From contig NZ_JAENIK010000010.1 in the NCBI RefSeq assembly GCF_016595465.1, positions 24,293 to 88,292 on the forward strand: a DNA stretch of 64,000 nt, written 5' to 3'. Origin of the DNA: Luteolibacter yonseiensis (GTDB lineage: Bacteria > Verrucomicrobiota > Verrucomicrobiia > Verrucomicrobiales > Akkermansiaceae). Under the pieces are notes generated by a model. It searched no databases. It was given only the letters and a program-made list of their open reading frames with translations, and was not told the DNA's origin. Below, one piece after another: positions 33,771 to 42,185 of the stretch (its first letter is position 1; each line of letters opens with the position of its first letter). Position numbers and translations under genes: made by a program.

Positions 33771-34481
33771 TTATTTTTTCCAGTCGAACGAATTCGTTTC
33801 GTTGGTCTTCACGGCTCCGTCCGCCCTGGCCTTGCCTTCCTTCGCTTCCATGTGGCCGAAGTTGTCCTGGAGCATCTTGTTCCGCTGGCCGACGGTTTTT
33901 CCTTTTTCGCCGCCCATCATGGCCCGCATTTCCTCTTCCATATAGGGATCTTTCTCATCCCCCGCGCCGCCTTTCACGCCCATGGCCGCGGTGGCCTGGT
34001 CGATCTGTTGGGAGCGGACGGCCACGCGGTCCAGCGCCTGGCGGTATTTCGCGACCATGGACGAGACATCGCCGGACGCGCGGAGATCCCGCATCGCTTC
34101 CTGGAATGCCTGCACCCGCTGCGGGGACTGGACGAACCAGCCGTATCCTCCGCCCGCCAGCGCGAGACACACGCCGAGGGTGACGAGCAGTTCGCGGCGG
34201 CGGCCGCGTTTTTTCCGCTCCATCTGTTCGTCGAGAAGCAGGCCGAGTTCCTTGGAGGCGGCCTCATCGAGCCCCGCGTTTTCCATCGGCCGGACCAGAT
34301 CCGGGGCGGGTTCGGGCGGGGCGGCCGCCACGGGGATGGGGGCGGGTGCGGGTTCCTGCGGGGGGACGGGAGCGGCGGCCGCCGGGGACGTCGGGAAGAC
34401 CCGTGTCGGCGGTTTGCCCGGTTCGGACGAGTCCTGGAGGGCCGCTTGAAAAAGTTTGTTGAGCTTTTCTTTGTCCGTCAT
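33771..34481 (-). CDS. Single-pass membrane hypothetical protein
   Basis: A 236-residue protein from the ATG at 34481; the longer frame starts in the region of the divergent gene's promoter. Residues 1-20 are helical, 21-85 are a Pro/Ala-rich linker, and a basic ERKKRGRRRELLV stretch leads into one membrane helix (TLGVCLALAGGGYGWFV, about 107-123). The periplasmic part is helical with short acidic and Gly/Met segments (MRAMMGGEKG). I do not recognise a family. It is divergent from the RNA methyltransferase gene. Confidence 0.65.
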   Translation of the reverse strand: MTDKEKLNKLFQAALQDSSEPGKPPTRVFPTSPAAAAPVPPQEPAPAPIPVAAAPPEPAPDLVRPMENAGLDEAASKELGLLLDEQMERKKRGRRRELLVTLGVCLALAGGGYGWFVQSPQRVQAFQEAMRDLRASGDVSSMVAKYRQALDRVAVRSQQIDQATAAMGVKGGAGDEKDPYMEEEMRAMMGGEKGKTVGQRNKMLQDNFGHMEAKEGKARADGAVKTNETNSFDWKK

Positions 34482-34602
34482 AAAAAAATGGGATGATCTG
34501 ACTGTCAGCGTTTCTGTATCATGCGGAGTGGCATGTCCAGCAGCAAGCGTGGCCGAAATCATTTGCCCCCCGCCGCGCATCCGGCCAATCTCGCGGCCCA
34601 CC

Positions 34603-35823
34603 ATGTTTCCACGCCCGCCGAAGAAGTTTGTCCCGAAGCCGTTCGAGTATCATCAGGAGATCGAAATCACCATCGATTCGCTGACGAATCTCGGCAGCGG
34701 TGTGGGCCGCATCGACGGCTGGGTCGTCTTCGTGCCGTTTTCCCTGCCGGGGGAGCTGGTGAAGGCCCGCGTTTTCCGGAATGACAAGAACTGCTCGCAC
34801 GCGGACCTGGTGGAGATCCTCACGCCTTCGCCGGACCGCATCCAGCCCGGTTGCCCGCTGTTCGGCGAGTGCGGCGGCTGCCAGTACCAGCACCTCAGCT
34901 ATGACAAGCAGCTCGCTTGGAAAACCCGCCAGGTGGGCGAGCTGATGAAGCACATGGCCGCCGTCACTTTCCCGGTGAACGACTGCCTGTCCTCCGACCA
35001 GCATTGGAACTACCGCTCGAAGATCACCCCGCACTTTGAAAAGGCGAAGGACGGCGATCTCGGCCCCATCGGCTTCCTCGCTTTCGGCCGCCGTTCGCAG
35101 CTCATCGACGTGCCGCAGTGCCCCATCGCCATGGACACCATCAACCGCGAGCTGCCGGCCATCCGCGAGGGCCTCCGCAAGCGGGCGGGCAGTTTCAAGC
35201 GCGGGGCGACCGTGCTGCTCCGCGCGACGGAGGATCGTGTGGAAACCGACTTCAAGGCCACCGCCACCGAACACGTGGGCGACCTGAAATTCCAGTTCCT
35301 CGCCGGCGACTTTTTCCAGAACAACCCGTTCATCCTGCCCGCCTTCACCGGCTACGTCGCGAAGCAGGCGTGTGCGGGAGGCGCGAAATACCTGGTGGAC
35401 GCCTACTGCGGTTCCGGCCTGTTTTCGCTCACTCTCGCCAGGCACTTCCAGCAGGTCGCCGGGGTCGAGGTTTCCGAAACCTCCTGCGAATGGGCGCGGA
35501 AAAACGCCGCGGCGAACCACATCACCAACGCCACCTTCCTCACCGCCTCCGCCGAGGCCATCTTCGACTCCATCAGCTTCCCCGCCGACGAAACCGCCGT
35601 GGTCATCGACCCGCCGCGCAAGGGCTGCACGCCGGAGTTCATCGACCAGCTCGTGAAGTTCTCCCCGGCGCGGCTGGTTTACGTTTCCTGCGATCCGGCG
35701 ACGCAGGTGCGGGATCTCAAGCTGCTCAATGACGGCGGCTACCGGCTGGAGGATGTGCAACCCTTCGATCTCTTCCCGCACACGCGCCACCTCGAGTGCG
35801 TCATGACCCTGGTGAAAGCTTGA
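34603..35823 (+). CDS. 23S rRNA (uracil-5-)-methyltransferase, RumA/RlmD type
   Basis: A 406-residue protein from the ATG at 34603. A TRAM domain (about 15-75, IEITIDSLTNLGSGVGRIDG) is followed by the [4Fe-4S] ligands C84, C90, C93 and C173 (CPLFGECGGCQYQH and PQCPIA). The SAM-binding region reads LVDAYCGSGLFSLTLA. The RNA-specific motif DPPRKGC and the catalytic SCDPATQ complete the C-terminal half. It makes 5-methyluridine in 23S rRNA or tRNA by a folate-independent reaction. Whether the target is U1939 or U747 (RlmD or RlmC) or a tRNA position cannot be told. The following methyltransferase gene overlaps its end. Confidence 0.92.
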   Translation: MFPRPPKKFVPKPFEYHQEIEITIDSLTNLGSGVGRIDGWVVFVPFSLPGELVKARVFRNDKNCSHADLVEILTPSPDRIQPGCPLFGECGGCQYQHLSYDKQLAWKTRQVGELMKHMAAVTFPVNDCLSSDQHWNYRSKITPHFEKAKDGDLGPIGFLAFGRRSQLIDVPQCPIAMDTINRELPAIREGLRKRAGSFKRGATVLLRATEDRVETDFKATATEHVGDLKFQFLAGDFFQNNPFILPAFTGYVAKQACAGGAKYLVDAYCGSGLFSLTLARHFQQVAGVEVSETSCEWARKNAAANHITNATFLTASAEAIFDSISFPADETAVVIDPPRKGCTPEFIDQLVKFSPARLVYVSCDPATQVRDLKLLNDGGYRLEDVQPFDLFPHTRHLECVMTLVKA

Positions 35824-36425
35824 TCCAGCGCATCCCATTCCAGGAATCCCCCACCGCCGGCGATGTCGCACGGCTGCGGGTGCTGCTGCGCGACGCGCTG
35901 ACCACGTTGAAATTCCACCGGGCGGGAAAGATCACCGTGCTGAACCTCGCCTGCGGGCGTGCGGATGAGACCGGCGCGCTCGCCGCCGCGCTCGCCCCGG
36001 CGGAGATCAGCCACTACCTCGGCATCGACCTGCGGGCCACCGCCATCGAGGAAGCCGCGAAACGCTGGAAATCCGAGGACGGCGGCTCCATCGAGTTCCG
36101 CACCGGGGACGCCTCGTCCATCCACCGGATGAAACAGCTCCCAGCCTTCGATTTCATCTTCATCCGCCACCAGAACTACTGGCACCACCCCGCCGTGTGG
36201 GACCGCCTGCTGGGGAACGCCCTCGCCGCGCTGGCTCCGGACGGACTGCTCGCCTGCACGTCCTACTTCGACCGCGAGCACGAGCTTCTCAAGGCGTCGC
36301 TCCGCACCCGTGGCGCGGAGATCCTCTGGGACGTCCGCCACCCCGACTCCCGCCCGCTCAACGACGCCCCGGGGAAATCCGTGGACCGGCGGCTGGCGGT
36401 TTTTTCCAACCTTCCGTCTCCTTGA
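35796..36425 (+). CDS. Class I SAM-dependent methyltransferase
   Basis: A protein of 201-209 residues. SAM motif I is ITVLNLACGRADETGALA; the acidic motif II is YLGIDLRATAIEEAA; a later FDFIFIRHQNYWHHPAVW is the motif IV area. The start is uncertain: an ATG at 35796 overlaps the preceding gene by 28 bases, and a TTG at 35820 forms a 4-base TTGA overlap with its stop, the same arrangement as pqiA-pqiB. I give the longer form. The substrate is unknown. It is probably translated together with the RNA methyltransferase gene. Confidence 0.8.
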   Translation: MRHDPGESLIQRIPFQESPTAGDVARLRVLLRDALTTLKFHRAGKITVLNLACGRADETGALAAALAPAEISHYLGIDLRATAIEEAAKRWKSEDGGSIEFRTGDASSIHRMKQLPAFDFIFIRHQNYWHHPAVWDRLLGNALAALAPDGLLACTSYFDREHELLKASLRTRGAEILWDVRHPDSRPLNDAPGKSVDRRLAVFSNLPSP

Positions 36426-36428
36426 AGA

Positions 36429-36538
36429 AAATTCACCCCCAAGACGCCAAGGCCGCCAAGGACATGGAAATTTCAAAAATGGCAGTGTCGGATTTTTCCC
36501 AATCTTGGCGCTCTTGGCGTCTTGGCGGTGAAAAAAAT
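36429..36538. repeat. Inverted repeat of the 'ccaagacgccaagg' type
   Basis: The left arm at 36432-36461 (ttcacccccaagacgcc and on) is complementary to the right arm at 36504-36531 (cttggcgtcttggcgg), with a spacer of about 40 bases. A single arm of the same word occurs at 38290-38319 and a variant at 58094-58135. It could act as a terminator for the methyltransferase gene or as a repeat; there is no T run. Confidence 0.6.
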
Positions 36539-36632
36539 TCCGATGACCCGGAGATATTCAAACCAAGCGCAGCACTGCCGGGATCGAAATTAAAGTTTCC
36601 CTGTCCTGAACTTCTGCTAAATATGCCGTGAA

Positions 36633-38024
36633 GTGAATATCGTGGATCAAATCGCCCTGCGGGCATCGGCCGAGCGCCCCGCGATCATTGCCGATGGCGC
36701 GACGCTCACCTACGGCGATCTCATGGAGCGCGTGTCCACCGCCGCCGCATGGCTGGACCGGCGCAAGGGTTTCCGCCGGGACGGGGTTTCCCGCGTGGGC
36801 CTCGATTGCGGAAACGGGGTGGAATACATCGTCCTCGCCCTGGCGATCTTGAAAACCGGCGGCTGCCTCGTCCCGCTTGCCGACGAACTGACCGAACCCG
36901 AGCGCCAGGAAATCATCACCCGCACCGGCCTGTGCGGCATCGTCACCGGAACTCCCGGCGGTCCGGAATGGCAATCGCTCGATACCCCGGAGCTGGAAAA
37001 CGAAGCCGCCTTTTCCGCGCTGGATCCCGCCTTCATCCGTTTCAGCTCCGGCACCACCGGCCGGAGCAAGGGCGTGGTGCTCAGCCACGCCAAGCTGCGC
37101 GAGAGGATCACCGCCGCGAACGCCGCGCTGGAGATCGGCCCGCACGACAAGGTGCTGTGGATGCTGCCGATGGCGCATCATTTCGCCGTCTCCATCGTGC
37201 TTTACCTCTACCACGGGGCGTGCACGGTTTTGGGAAGCTCTCACCTCGCCACCGAGGTGCTGGAGCTGGCCCGGACCACCCGCGCCACCGTCATCTACGG
37301 CGCGCCGTTCCACCACTCGCTGCTCGCTGCGGACGATGGCGGCTACGCCTGGCCGGACCTCCGGCTGGCCGTGACCACCGCCGCGCCGCTGCCGGAAGCT
37401 CTCGCGGGACATTTCAAGAAACGCTTCGGCAAGCCGCTCGTGCAGGGCCTCGGCATCATCGAGATCGGCCTGCCGCTCCTGAACACCGGCGGAGCGGGAG
37501 ACTCGCCGACCGCCGTCGGCAGGCCGCTGCCCGCCTACGATGTGGAGCTGCGCGATGACGAGGGCCTGCCCGTCGCCATCGGGAAAACCGGCGAGCTCTG
37601 GATCAAGGGACCCGGCATGTTCGACGCCTACCTCTCGCCGTGGCAGACCGTGGATGAGATCTGTGTGGACGGCTGGTTCGCCACCGGGGATCTCGCGGAG
37701 ACGGATGCCGCGGGCCGCATCTACCTGCGGGGGCGGAAAAAAAGCGTGCTGAACGTCAGCGGCATGAAGGTTTTCCCGGAAGAGATCGAGGCCGCCATCG
37801 AGCGCCACCCCGCCGTGAAGCGCTGCCGCGTGGCCGGCATGCCGCACACCATCCTCGGCACGGTCCCGGCGGCGGAGGTCATTCTGGAAAACGGCGAGGT
37901 CCTCAAACCGCGCCAGCTCATCGAGTGGTGCCGCAAATCCCTCTCGATCTACAAGGTCCCCGTGCACGTGAAGTTCGTCTCCAACCTGCCCCTCACCGCC
38001 AGCGGCAAGATCCGGCGGGTGTGA
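36633..38024 (+). CDS. AMP-binding acyl-CoA ligase-like enzyme
   Basis: A 463-residue member of the ANL superfamily (acyl-CoA synthetases). Motifs: FIRFSSGTTGRSKGVVLSH, the ATP-binding P-loop, near 133-151; GLGIIEIG near 270; TGELWIKGPGMF; WFATGDLAETD near 348-358; a hinge RGRKKSVLNVSGMKVFPEE; and the catalytic lysine in ASGKIRRV at the C-terminus. The start is a GTG at 36633, with MNIVDQIAL as N-terminus. The substrate acid is unknown, possibly a medium- or long-chain fatty acid. It is shorter than FadD. No fatty-acid gene is adjacent. Confidence 0.9.
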   Translation: MNIVDQIALRASAERPAIIADGATLTYGDLMERVSTAAAWLDRRKGFRRDGVSRVGLDCGNGVEYIVLALAILKTGGCLVPLADELTEPERQEIITRTGLCGIVTGTPGGPEWQSLDTPELENEAAFSALDPAFIRFSSGTTGRSKGVVLSHAKLRERITAANAALEIGPHDKVLWMLPMAHHFAVSIVLYLYHGACTVLGSSHLATEVLELARTTRATVIYGAPFHHSLLAADDGGYAWPDLRLAVTTAAPLPEALAGHFKKRFGKPLVQGLGIIEIGLPLLNTGGAGDSPTAVGRPLPAYDVELRDDEGLPVAIGKTGELWIKGPGMFDAYLSPWQTVDEICVDGWFATGDLAETDAAGRIYLRGRKKSVLNVSGMKVFPEEIEAAIERHPAVKRCRVAGMPHTILGTVPAAEVILENGEVLKPRQLIEWCRKSLSIYKVPVHVKFVSNLPLTASGKIRRV

Positions 38025-38040
38025 GTGCCGGAGGATTCCG

Positions 38041-38319
38041 TGGACTGCGTGCAGCTCGCTGCCGCTTTCATCTGCCAGCTCGCTGGCCGGGGTGGCGGCC
38101 CGTATTTCTCATGGTGCGTCATCCCCCTTGCGTCAGCCAGCGGGAGGGCACGCCGAAGACAGTCCGCCGGTGCTCCGCCGTGTCAGCAAGCTGACTACGG
38201 AAAGCGGCAGCAAGCTGCGCGCAGTCCGAAAGCTTCGCCTGCTCAAATCGTCACTTTATTTTCGGAAACCGGCATCACCCTCTTCCTCTTCTTGGCGCCC
38301 TTGGTGTCTTGGCGGTGAA
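38041..38319 (+). repeat. F4 cruciform element, copy 1, with a 'cttggcg' arm
   Basis: From 38041 to 38227 the sequence has the same order of words as the perfect copy at 41083: tggactgcgtgcagct at the left and agctgcgcgcagtcc at the right, in inverted orientation. Two changes in the left arm make the stem imperfect. Between the arms, cagctcgctggcc and cagcaagctgac form an inner pair. An isolated 'cttggtgtcttggcgg' arm lies at 38290-38319. No gene in this 380-base gap. Confidence 0.8.
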
Positions 38320-38418
38320 CCTCCGGCGGAACCCATGTATCCGTCTTCCGCGCGCCGCTCTCCCGTGAATTCCGAAAATCCGGTTGAATATTCCCCGGTC
38401 CTGAACGTCATTCACCGT

Positions 38419-38709
38419 ATGAAAAGCAAATTCCGCTGCCTGCGCCTGGCCGTGTATTCACTGGCTCTTGTGACCATCGGTTCCAGCGTGAGCTGCATGA
38501 CCTCCTATGATGCAGCCGGCCGCCCGGTGCAATCCGTGGATCCCGCGCTGGCCGTGGCGGGTGTCGCCGCCGCCGGCCTCATCGGCTACGCGGCGGGGAA
38601 TGACAACGACCATCACCATCACCACCATCACGGTGGATACTATGGTGGCGGGGGCTACTACCGTGGCGGCGGATATTACCGCGGCGGTCGCGAATACCGC
38701 CGTCATTGA
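38419..38709 (+). CDS. Small lipoprotein with His- and Gly/Tyr-rich tail
   Basis: A 96-residue protein from the ATG at 38419. The N-terminus is a lipoprotein signal (LALVTIGSSVSC, cysteine near 30). A hydrophobic segment AVAGVAAAGLIGYAAG follows and could be a glycine-zipper helix. The tail is a run of seven His residues and then GGYYGGGGYYRGG-type repeats ending in REYRRH. The His run could bind metal, which is inference. Longer in-frame frames upstream cross the F4 repeat and are not supported. Confidence 0.75.
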   Translation: MKSKFRCLRLAVYSLALVTIGSSVSCMTSYDAAGRPVQSVDPALAVAGVAAAGLIGYAAGNDNDHHHHHHHGGYYGGGGYYRGGGYYRGGREYRRH

Positions 38710-38795
38710 CCTGGGTCCGGCCGGTCATCTAGTGTGTGTGCGAGCCGCGATGGGCGCTTCCATCGCGGCTTCCCACATCGACCTCCGACCCTCCC

Positions 38796-39944
38796 ATGCC
38801 CGATACCGCGAGCCGACTTTCCGTTTTCACCGAATCCGTCATCCGTGGCACCACCCGCCTCGCCAACCAGCATGGGGCCATCAACCTTTCCCAAGGGTTC
38901 CCGGATTTCGATCCGCCGGAGGAACTGCTCGCCGCGATGGAACGCGCCGCGCGCGGCCCCCATCATCAATACGCCGTCACCTGGGGCGCCCCGCGCTTCC
39001 GCGAGGCGCTCGCCCGCAAGATCCAGCGCTTCACCGGCCTGCCCATCCATCCGGATGAGAACCTCGTCGTCACCTGTGGCAGCACCGAGGCGATGATGGT
39101 CGCGATGATGACCGCCTGCAATCCGGGCGACAAGGTGATCATCTTCTCGCCGTTTTACGAAAACTACGCCGCCGACGCCATCCTGTCCGGCGCGGAGCCC
39201 ATCTACGTGCCGCTGCGTCCGCCCGGCTTCGGGTTCGATTCCGAGGAGCTCGCGAAGGCCTTCGAGCAGAAGCCGAAAGCCATCGTCGTCTGCAATCCGT
39301 CCAACCCCACCGGCAAGGTCTTCACGCGTGACGAGCTGATGGAGATCCTCCGCCTCGCCGAGGAGCACGACGCCTTCGTCATCACGGACGAACCGTATGA
39401 GCACATCATTTTCGCGCCGCACGAGCACGTTTACTTCGCCGCGCTGCCGGGCGCGTTCGACCGCACCATCACCTGCAACTCCCTTTCGAAAACCTACTCC
39501 ATCACCGGCTGGCGGCTCGGCTACGTGCAGGCCGCGCCGAAGGTCATCGCGCAGGCCCGCAAGGTGCATGACTTCCTCACCGTGGGGGCCGCCGCCCCGC
39601 TGCAGGAAGCCGCCATCGCCGGGCTGGAACTGCCGGACAGCTACTATACCGGACTCACCGCGCTCTACACCGAGAAGCGGGATATGTTCCTCGACATCCT
39701 CCGCAAGACCGGCCTGCCCTTCACCGAGCCGCAGGGGGCCTACTACGTCATGCTGGACATTTCCTCGCTCGGCTTCGCCAGCGACACGGCGGCCTCCGAG
39801 TGGTTCATCAAGGAGATCGGCGTGGCGGGAGTCGCGGGATCCAGCTTCTTCCGCGAGCCGGTGAACCACCTGATCCGCTTCCACTTCGCGAAAAACACCG
39901 CCACGCTCCAGGCGGCGGGCGAGCGGCTGATGAAATTGACGTAA
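38796..39944 (+). CDS. PLP-dependent class I aminotransferase
   Basis: A 382-residue fold-type I aminotransferase. The N-terminus LSQGFPDFDPP is typical of the methionine/kynurenine aminotransferase group (YbdL, KAT). NPSNPTGKVF is the substrate-loop motif, and SLSKTYSITGWRLGY contains the PLP lysine. The C-terminus has HLIRFHFAKN, with the substrate-carboxylate arginine. The preferred amino acid cannot be told. The ATG at 38796 is chosen because it gives the standard N-terminus; a frame starting 20 residues earlier is not needed. Confidence 0.93.
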   Translation: MPDTASRLSVFTESVIRGTTRLANQHGAINLSQGFPDFDPPEELLAAMERAARGPHHQYAVTWGAPRFREALARKIQRFTGLPIHPDENLVVTCGSTEAMMVAMMTACNPGDKVIIFSPFYENYAADAILSGAEPIYVPLRPPGFGFDSEELAKAFEQKPKAIVVCNPSNPTGKVFTRDELMEILRLAEEHDAFVITDEPYEHIIFAPHEHVYFAALPGAFDRTITCNSLSKTYSITGWRLGYVQAAPKVIAQARKVHDFLTVGAAAPLQEAAIAGLELPDSYYTGLTALYTEKRDMFLDILRKTGLPFTEPQGAYYVMLDISSLGFASDTAASEWFIKEIGVAGVAGSSFFREPVNHLIRFHFAKNTATLQAAGERLMKLT

Positions 39945-40045
39945 CAATTTTCCTCAAACGATCAGTAGCAATTCCCAAGAGACGTGCGATCTGTCCGTTA
40001 GCTGGTGGAAATCCATCAGCATAACCAAACAACCTGATCCTGACC

Positions 40046-40237
40046 ATGAAATCAACATTGCTGCTCTCACTCTGCCTTGCCCCACTGCTCGCCACCGTTT
40101 CCTGCCGGGAAAAAGGACCTGGCGAAAGAGCGGGCGAAAGCATCGACAAGGCGGTCGAAAACGTCAAAGACGCCGTGGACCCCAAGGGCCCGGTCGAGAA
40201 AGCCGGTGAGAAAGTGGACAAGGCGCTGGGGAACTGA
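40046..40237 (+). CDS. Small helical lipoprotein
   Basis: A 63-residue protein. The N-terminus is a lipoprotein signal (LLLSLCLAPLLATVSC, cysteine at 20). The rest is a short, charged, amphipathic region with DKAVENVKDAVDP and EKAGEKVDKALGN, which looks like an 11-residue repeat of the late-embryogenesis-like or apolipoprotein-like type. The function is unknown. It is flanked by the aminotransferase and a hairpin. Confidence 0.75.
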   Translation: MKSTLLLSLCLAPLLATVSCREKGPGERAGESIDKAVENVKDAVDPKGPVEKAGEKVDKALGN

Positions 40238-40252
40238 ACCGGAGATTCACCA

Positions 40253-40283
40253 CATAGGTCCTATAAGTGCTATAGGACCTATG
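40253..40283. terminator. Perfect 13-bp hairpin between converging genes
   Basis: CATAGGTCCTATA (40253-40265) pairs perfectly with TATAGGACCTATG (40271-40283) over a 5-base loop. It lies between a plus-strand gene and a minus-strand gene that end towards each other, so a bidirectional terminator is likely, although there is no long T run. The same core word occurs at 21631. Confidence 0.6.
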
Positions 40284-40293
40284 CAGGCCGTCC

Positions 40294-40980
40294 CTACAAC
40301 CGCTTCAGCAGGATCTTCCGGAACTCGATTTTCATCGGCGGTCCGACGTGGACCTGCACGCCGAGCAGTCCGTTTGGTTTCCGGTTTTCCGGATCCTCAT
40401 CCCGCACCTCGGACATCAGGACTCCGTTGGTGAAATGTTGCAGCAGGTTTCCCTTGGCGATGATGTGGACCTGGTTCCACTCCTCCTTGAGCACCTTTTT
40501 CTGCAGCTCCGCGCGGTCCCCCAGCTCGCGACCGATCTCCGGCGGCGCGCCGGTTTTCAGGATCACGCTCTGGCCGCGATAGGCGAGGAACTGCCTGCCG
40601 CGCTCCTCGTAATTCTGGCCGCTCCACTGGTCTTTCCCGTCGATGTCGTCCTGGTATCCCCGCATCGCCCACTTCGCGCCGGGCACCTCGCTGCTGCGGT
40701 AGTTGATGCCGCTGTTTCCCTCGGCGGAAACGCGGTATTCCAGCTTGAGCTCGAAGTCCGCCACCTCGCCGCCGCGCCAGATGATGAAGGAGTTCTGCTT
40801 GAGCAATGTCTCCGGCCTCACCTCGCCGACGAGCGTGCCGTTCTCGGCTTTCCAGTAAACCGGATCGCCCTCCCAGTCCTTGAGGGTTCCGTCGAAGATG
40901 GAGACAAAGCCGTCATCCGCCGCCATCAAGGAGGCCGACAAAAACAAACCCATCGCTGAAAGCATGCCGGAGATCTTCAT
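40294..40980 (-). CDS. Secreted DUF1080-domain protein
   Basis: A 228-residue protein with a signal peptide ([15 protein letters not shown]). The body is a DUF1080 (3-keto-disaccharide hydrolase) jellyroll: [20 protein letters not shown] at the start, [48 protein letters not shown] and [20 protein letters not shown]. These proteins are abundant in planctomycetes and verrucomicrobia and act on 3-keto sugars or bind sugars. It converges with the small lipoprotein gene. Confidence 0.92.
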   Translation of the reverse strand: MKISGMLSAMGLFLSASLMAADDGFVSIFDGTLKDWEGDPVYWKAENGTLVGEVRPETLLKQNSFIIWRGGEVADFELKLEYRVSAEGNSGINYRSSEVPGAKWAMRGYQDDIDGKDQWSGQNYEERGRQFLAYRGQSVILKTGAPPEIGRELGDRAELQKKVLKEEWNQVHIIAKGNLLQHFTNGVLMSEVRDEDPENRKPNGLLGVQVHVGPPMKIEFRKILLKRL

Positions 40981-41082
40981 CCCCGGAAACTACGCCACCG
41001 CCGCCCGCAGACGAGCCAGATCCGGCGCCTGTGGTAAAAAAGGCACGGAGATGGAAGTATGGGATCGTGATCCCAGGCGAAG

Positions 41083-41277
41083 CCCTTGGACTGCGCGCAG
41101 CTTGCTGCCGCTTTCATTCGCCAGCTTGCTGGCCGGGGTGGCGGCTTGTATTTTTCATGGTGCGCCATCCCCTTTGCGCCAGCGGGCGGGGGGCGCGTCA
41201 AAGGCAGTCCGCCGGTGCTTCGCCGTGCCAGCAAGCTGGCTACGGAAAGCGGCAGCAAGCTGCGCGCAGTCCAAGGG
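41083..41277. repeat. F4 cruciform element, copy 2 (perfect 33-bp arms)
   Basis: The 33 bases at 41083-41115 are the exact reverse complement of 41245-41277. A second nested pair, GCCAGCTTGCTGGC and GCCAGCAAGCTGGC, lies inside. The whole element is about 195 bases, close in length and sequence order to 38041-38240. There is no open frame of note, so it resembles a miniature inverted-repeat element or a large extruding hairpin. Confidence 0.88.
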
Positions 41278-41408
41278 GGGCTCCGCCTTGGCCGTCATTC
41301 CCCGCCTTTTCCTGCCGTCATCTCATTGTGGCTGAAAACCTCACACCGGTGAAAAATTCCCGCTCGCCTAGGTACCCTCCGGCACGACAGACTGCCCGCG
41401 TAAAACCC

Positions 41409-42185
41409 ATGAAACGCCTCGTTCTCTTCGCCCTGTTCGCCGCCATCCCGCTCGCCGCCCATGCCGCGCCGCTCCGCGTCTTCATCCGTGGCGGGGTGAA
41501 AACCCACGGCCCGAACGCGCACGAACACGAACGTTTCCTCAACGAGTGGACCAAGCTCCTCACCGAACGCGGCATGAAGGCGGACGGCGCGAAGGACTGG
41601 CCGAACGCCATGCAGCTTTCCAAGACCGACGTGCTCGTCATGTACGCGCAGGACGGCGCGAACGCCACACCGGAGCAGAAGGAGAACCTCGCGAAATTCA
41701 CCAAGCGCGGCGGCGGCATCGTCGTGATCCACACCGCGGTGGTCGGCAACGACCCCGCCTGGTGGAAGTCCGTCATCGGCGGCGCATGGGTGCAGGGCAA
41801 GACCAAGTGGCGCGAGGGGCCGATGGAGCTTCATTATTCCGAGAAGGACAAGCCCGGCGGCCCCCACCCCATCACCCTCGGCGCGGCGGACTTCAAGATG
41901 GACGACGAGATCTACTACGATCTCGACATGTCCCCCGATGTCCGCGTGCTGGCCGAGAGCGACACCCGCGACGGCACGCCCAAGGTCCAGGCGCAGATCT
42001 GGACTTACGAAAAGGACAACTACCGCGCCTTCGTCAGCATTCCCGGCCACCTCATCGGCACCTTCGAGCGGCCGAACTACCGGGCCATCCTGCTGCGCGG
42101 CATCGCGTGGACGGCGAAGCGGACCAATCTCGACGAGTTCTGCAAGCCTGAGGAAGTCAAAGCCCTGTCCGCCCCTGACAAATGA
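41409..42185 (+). CDS. Secreted ThuA-domain protein
   Basis: A 258-residue protein with a signal peptide (LVLFALFAAIPLAAHAA). The ThuA-like fold, related to class I glutamine amidotransferases, reads VLVMYAQDGANATPE, GGGIVVIHTAVVGNDPAWW, then HPITLGAADFKMDDEIYY and AFVSIPGHLIGTFERPNYR. ThuA proteins are linked to sugar utilisation and are common in this phylum beside DUF1080 proteins, as here. It overlaps the following membrane acyltransferase gene by 4 bases (ATGA), so the two act together in time. Confidence 0.92.
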   Translation: MKRLVLFALFAAIPLAAHAAPLRVFIRGGVKTHGPNAHEHERFLNEWTKLLTERGMKADGAKDWPNAMQLSKTDVLVMYAQDGANATPEQKENLAKFTKRGGGIVVIHTAVVGNDPAWWKSVIGGAWVQGKTKWREGPMELHYSEKDKPGGPHPITLGAADFKMDDEIYYDLDMSPDVRVLAESDTRDGTPKVQAQIWTYEKDNYRAFVSIPGHLIGTFERPNYRAILLRGIAWTAKRTNLDEFCKPEEVKALSAPDK

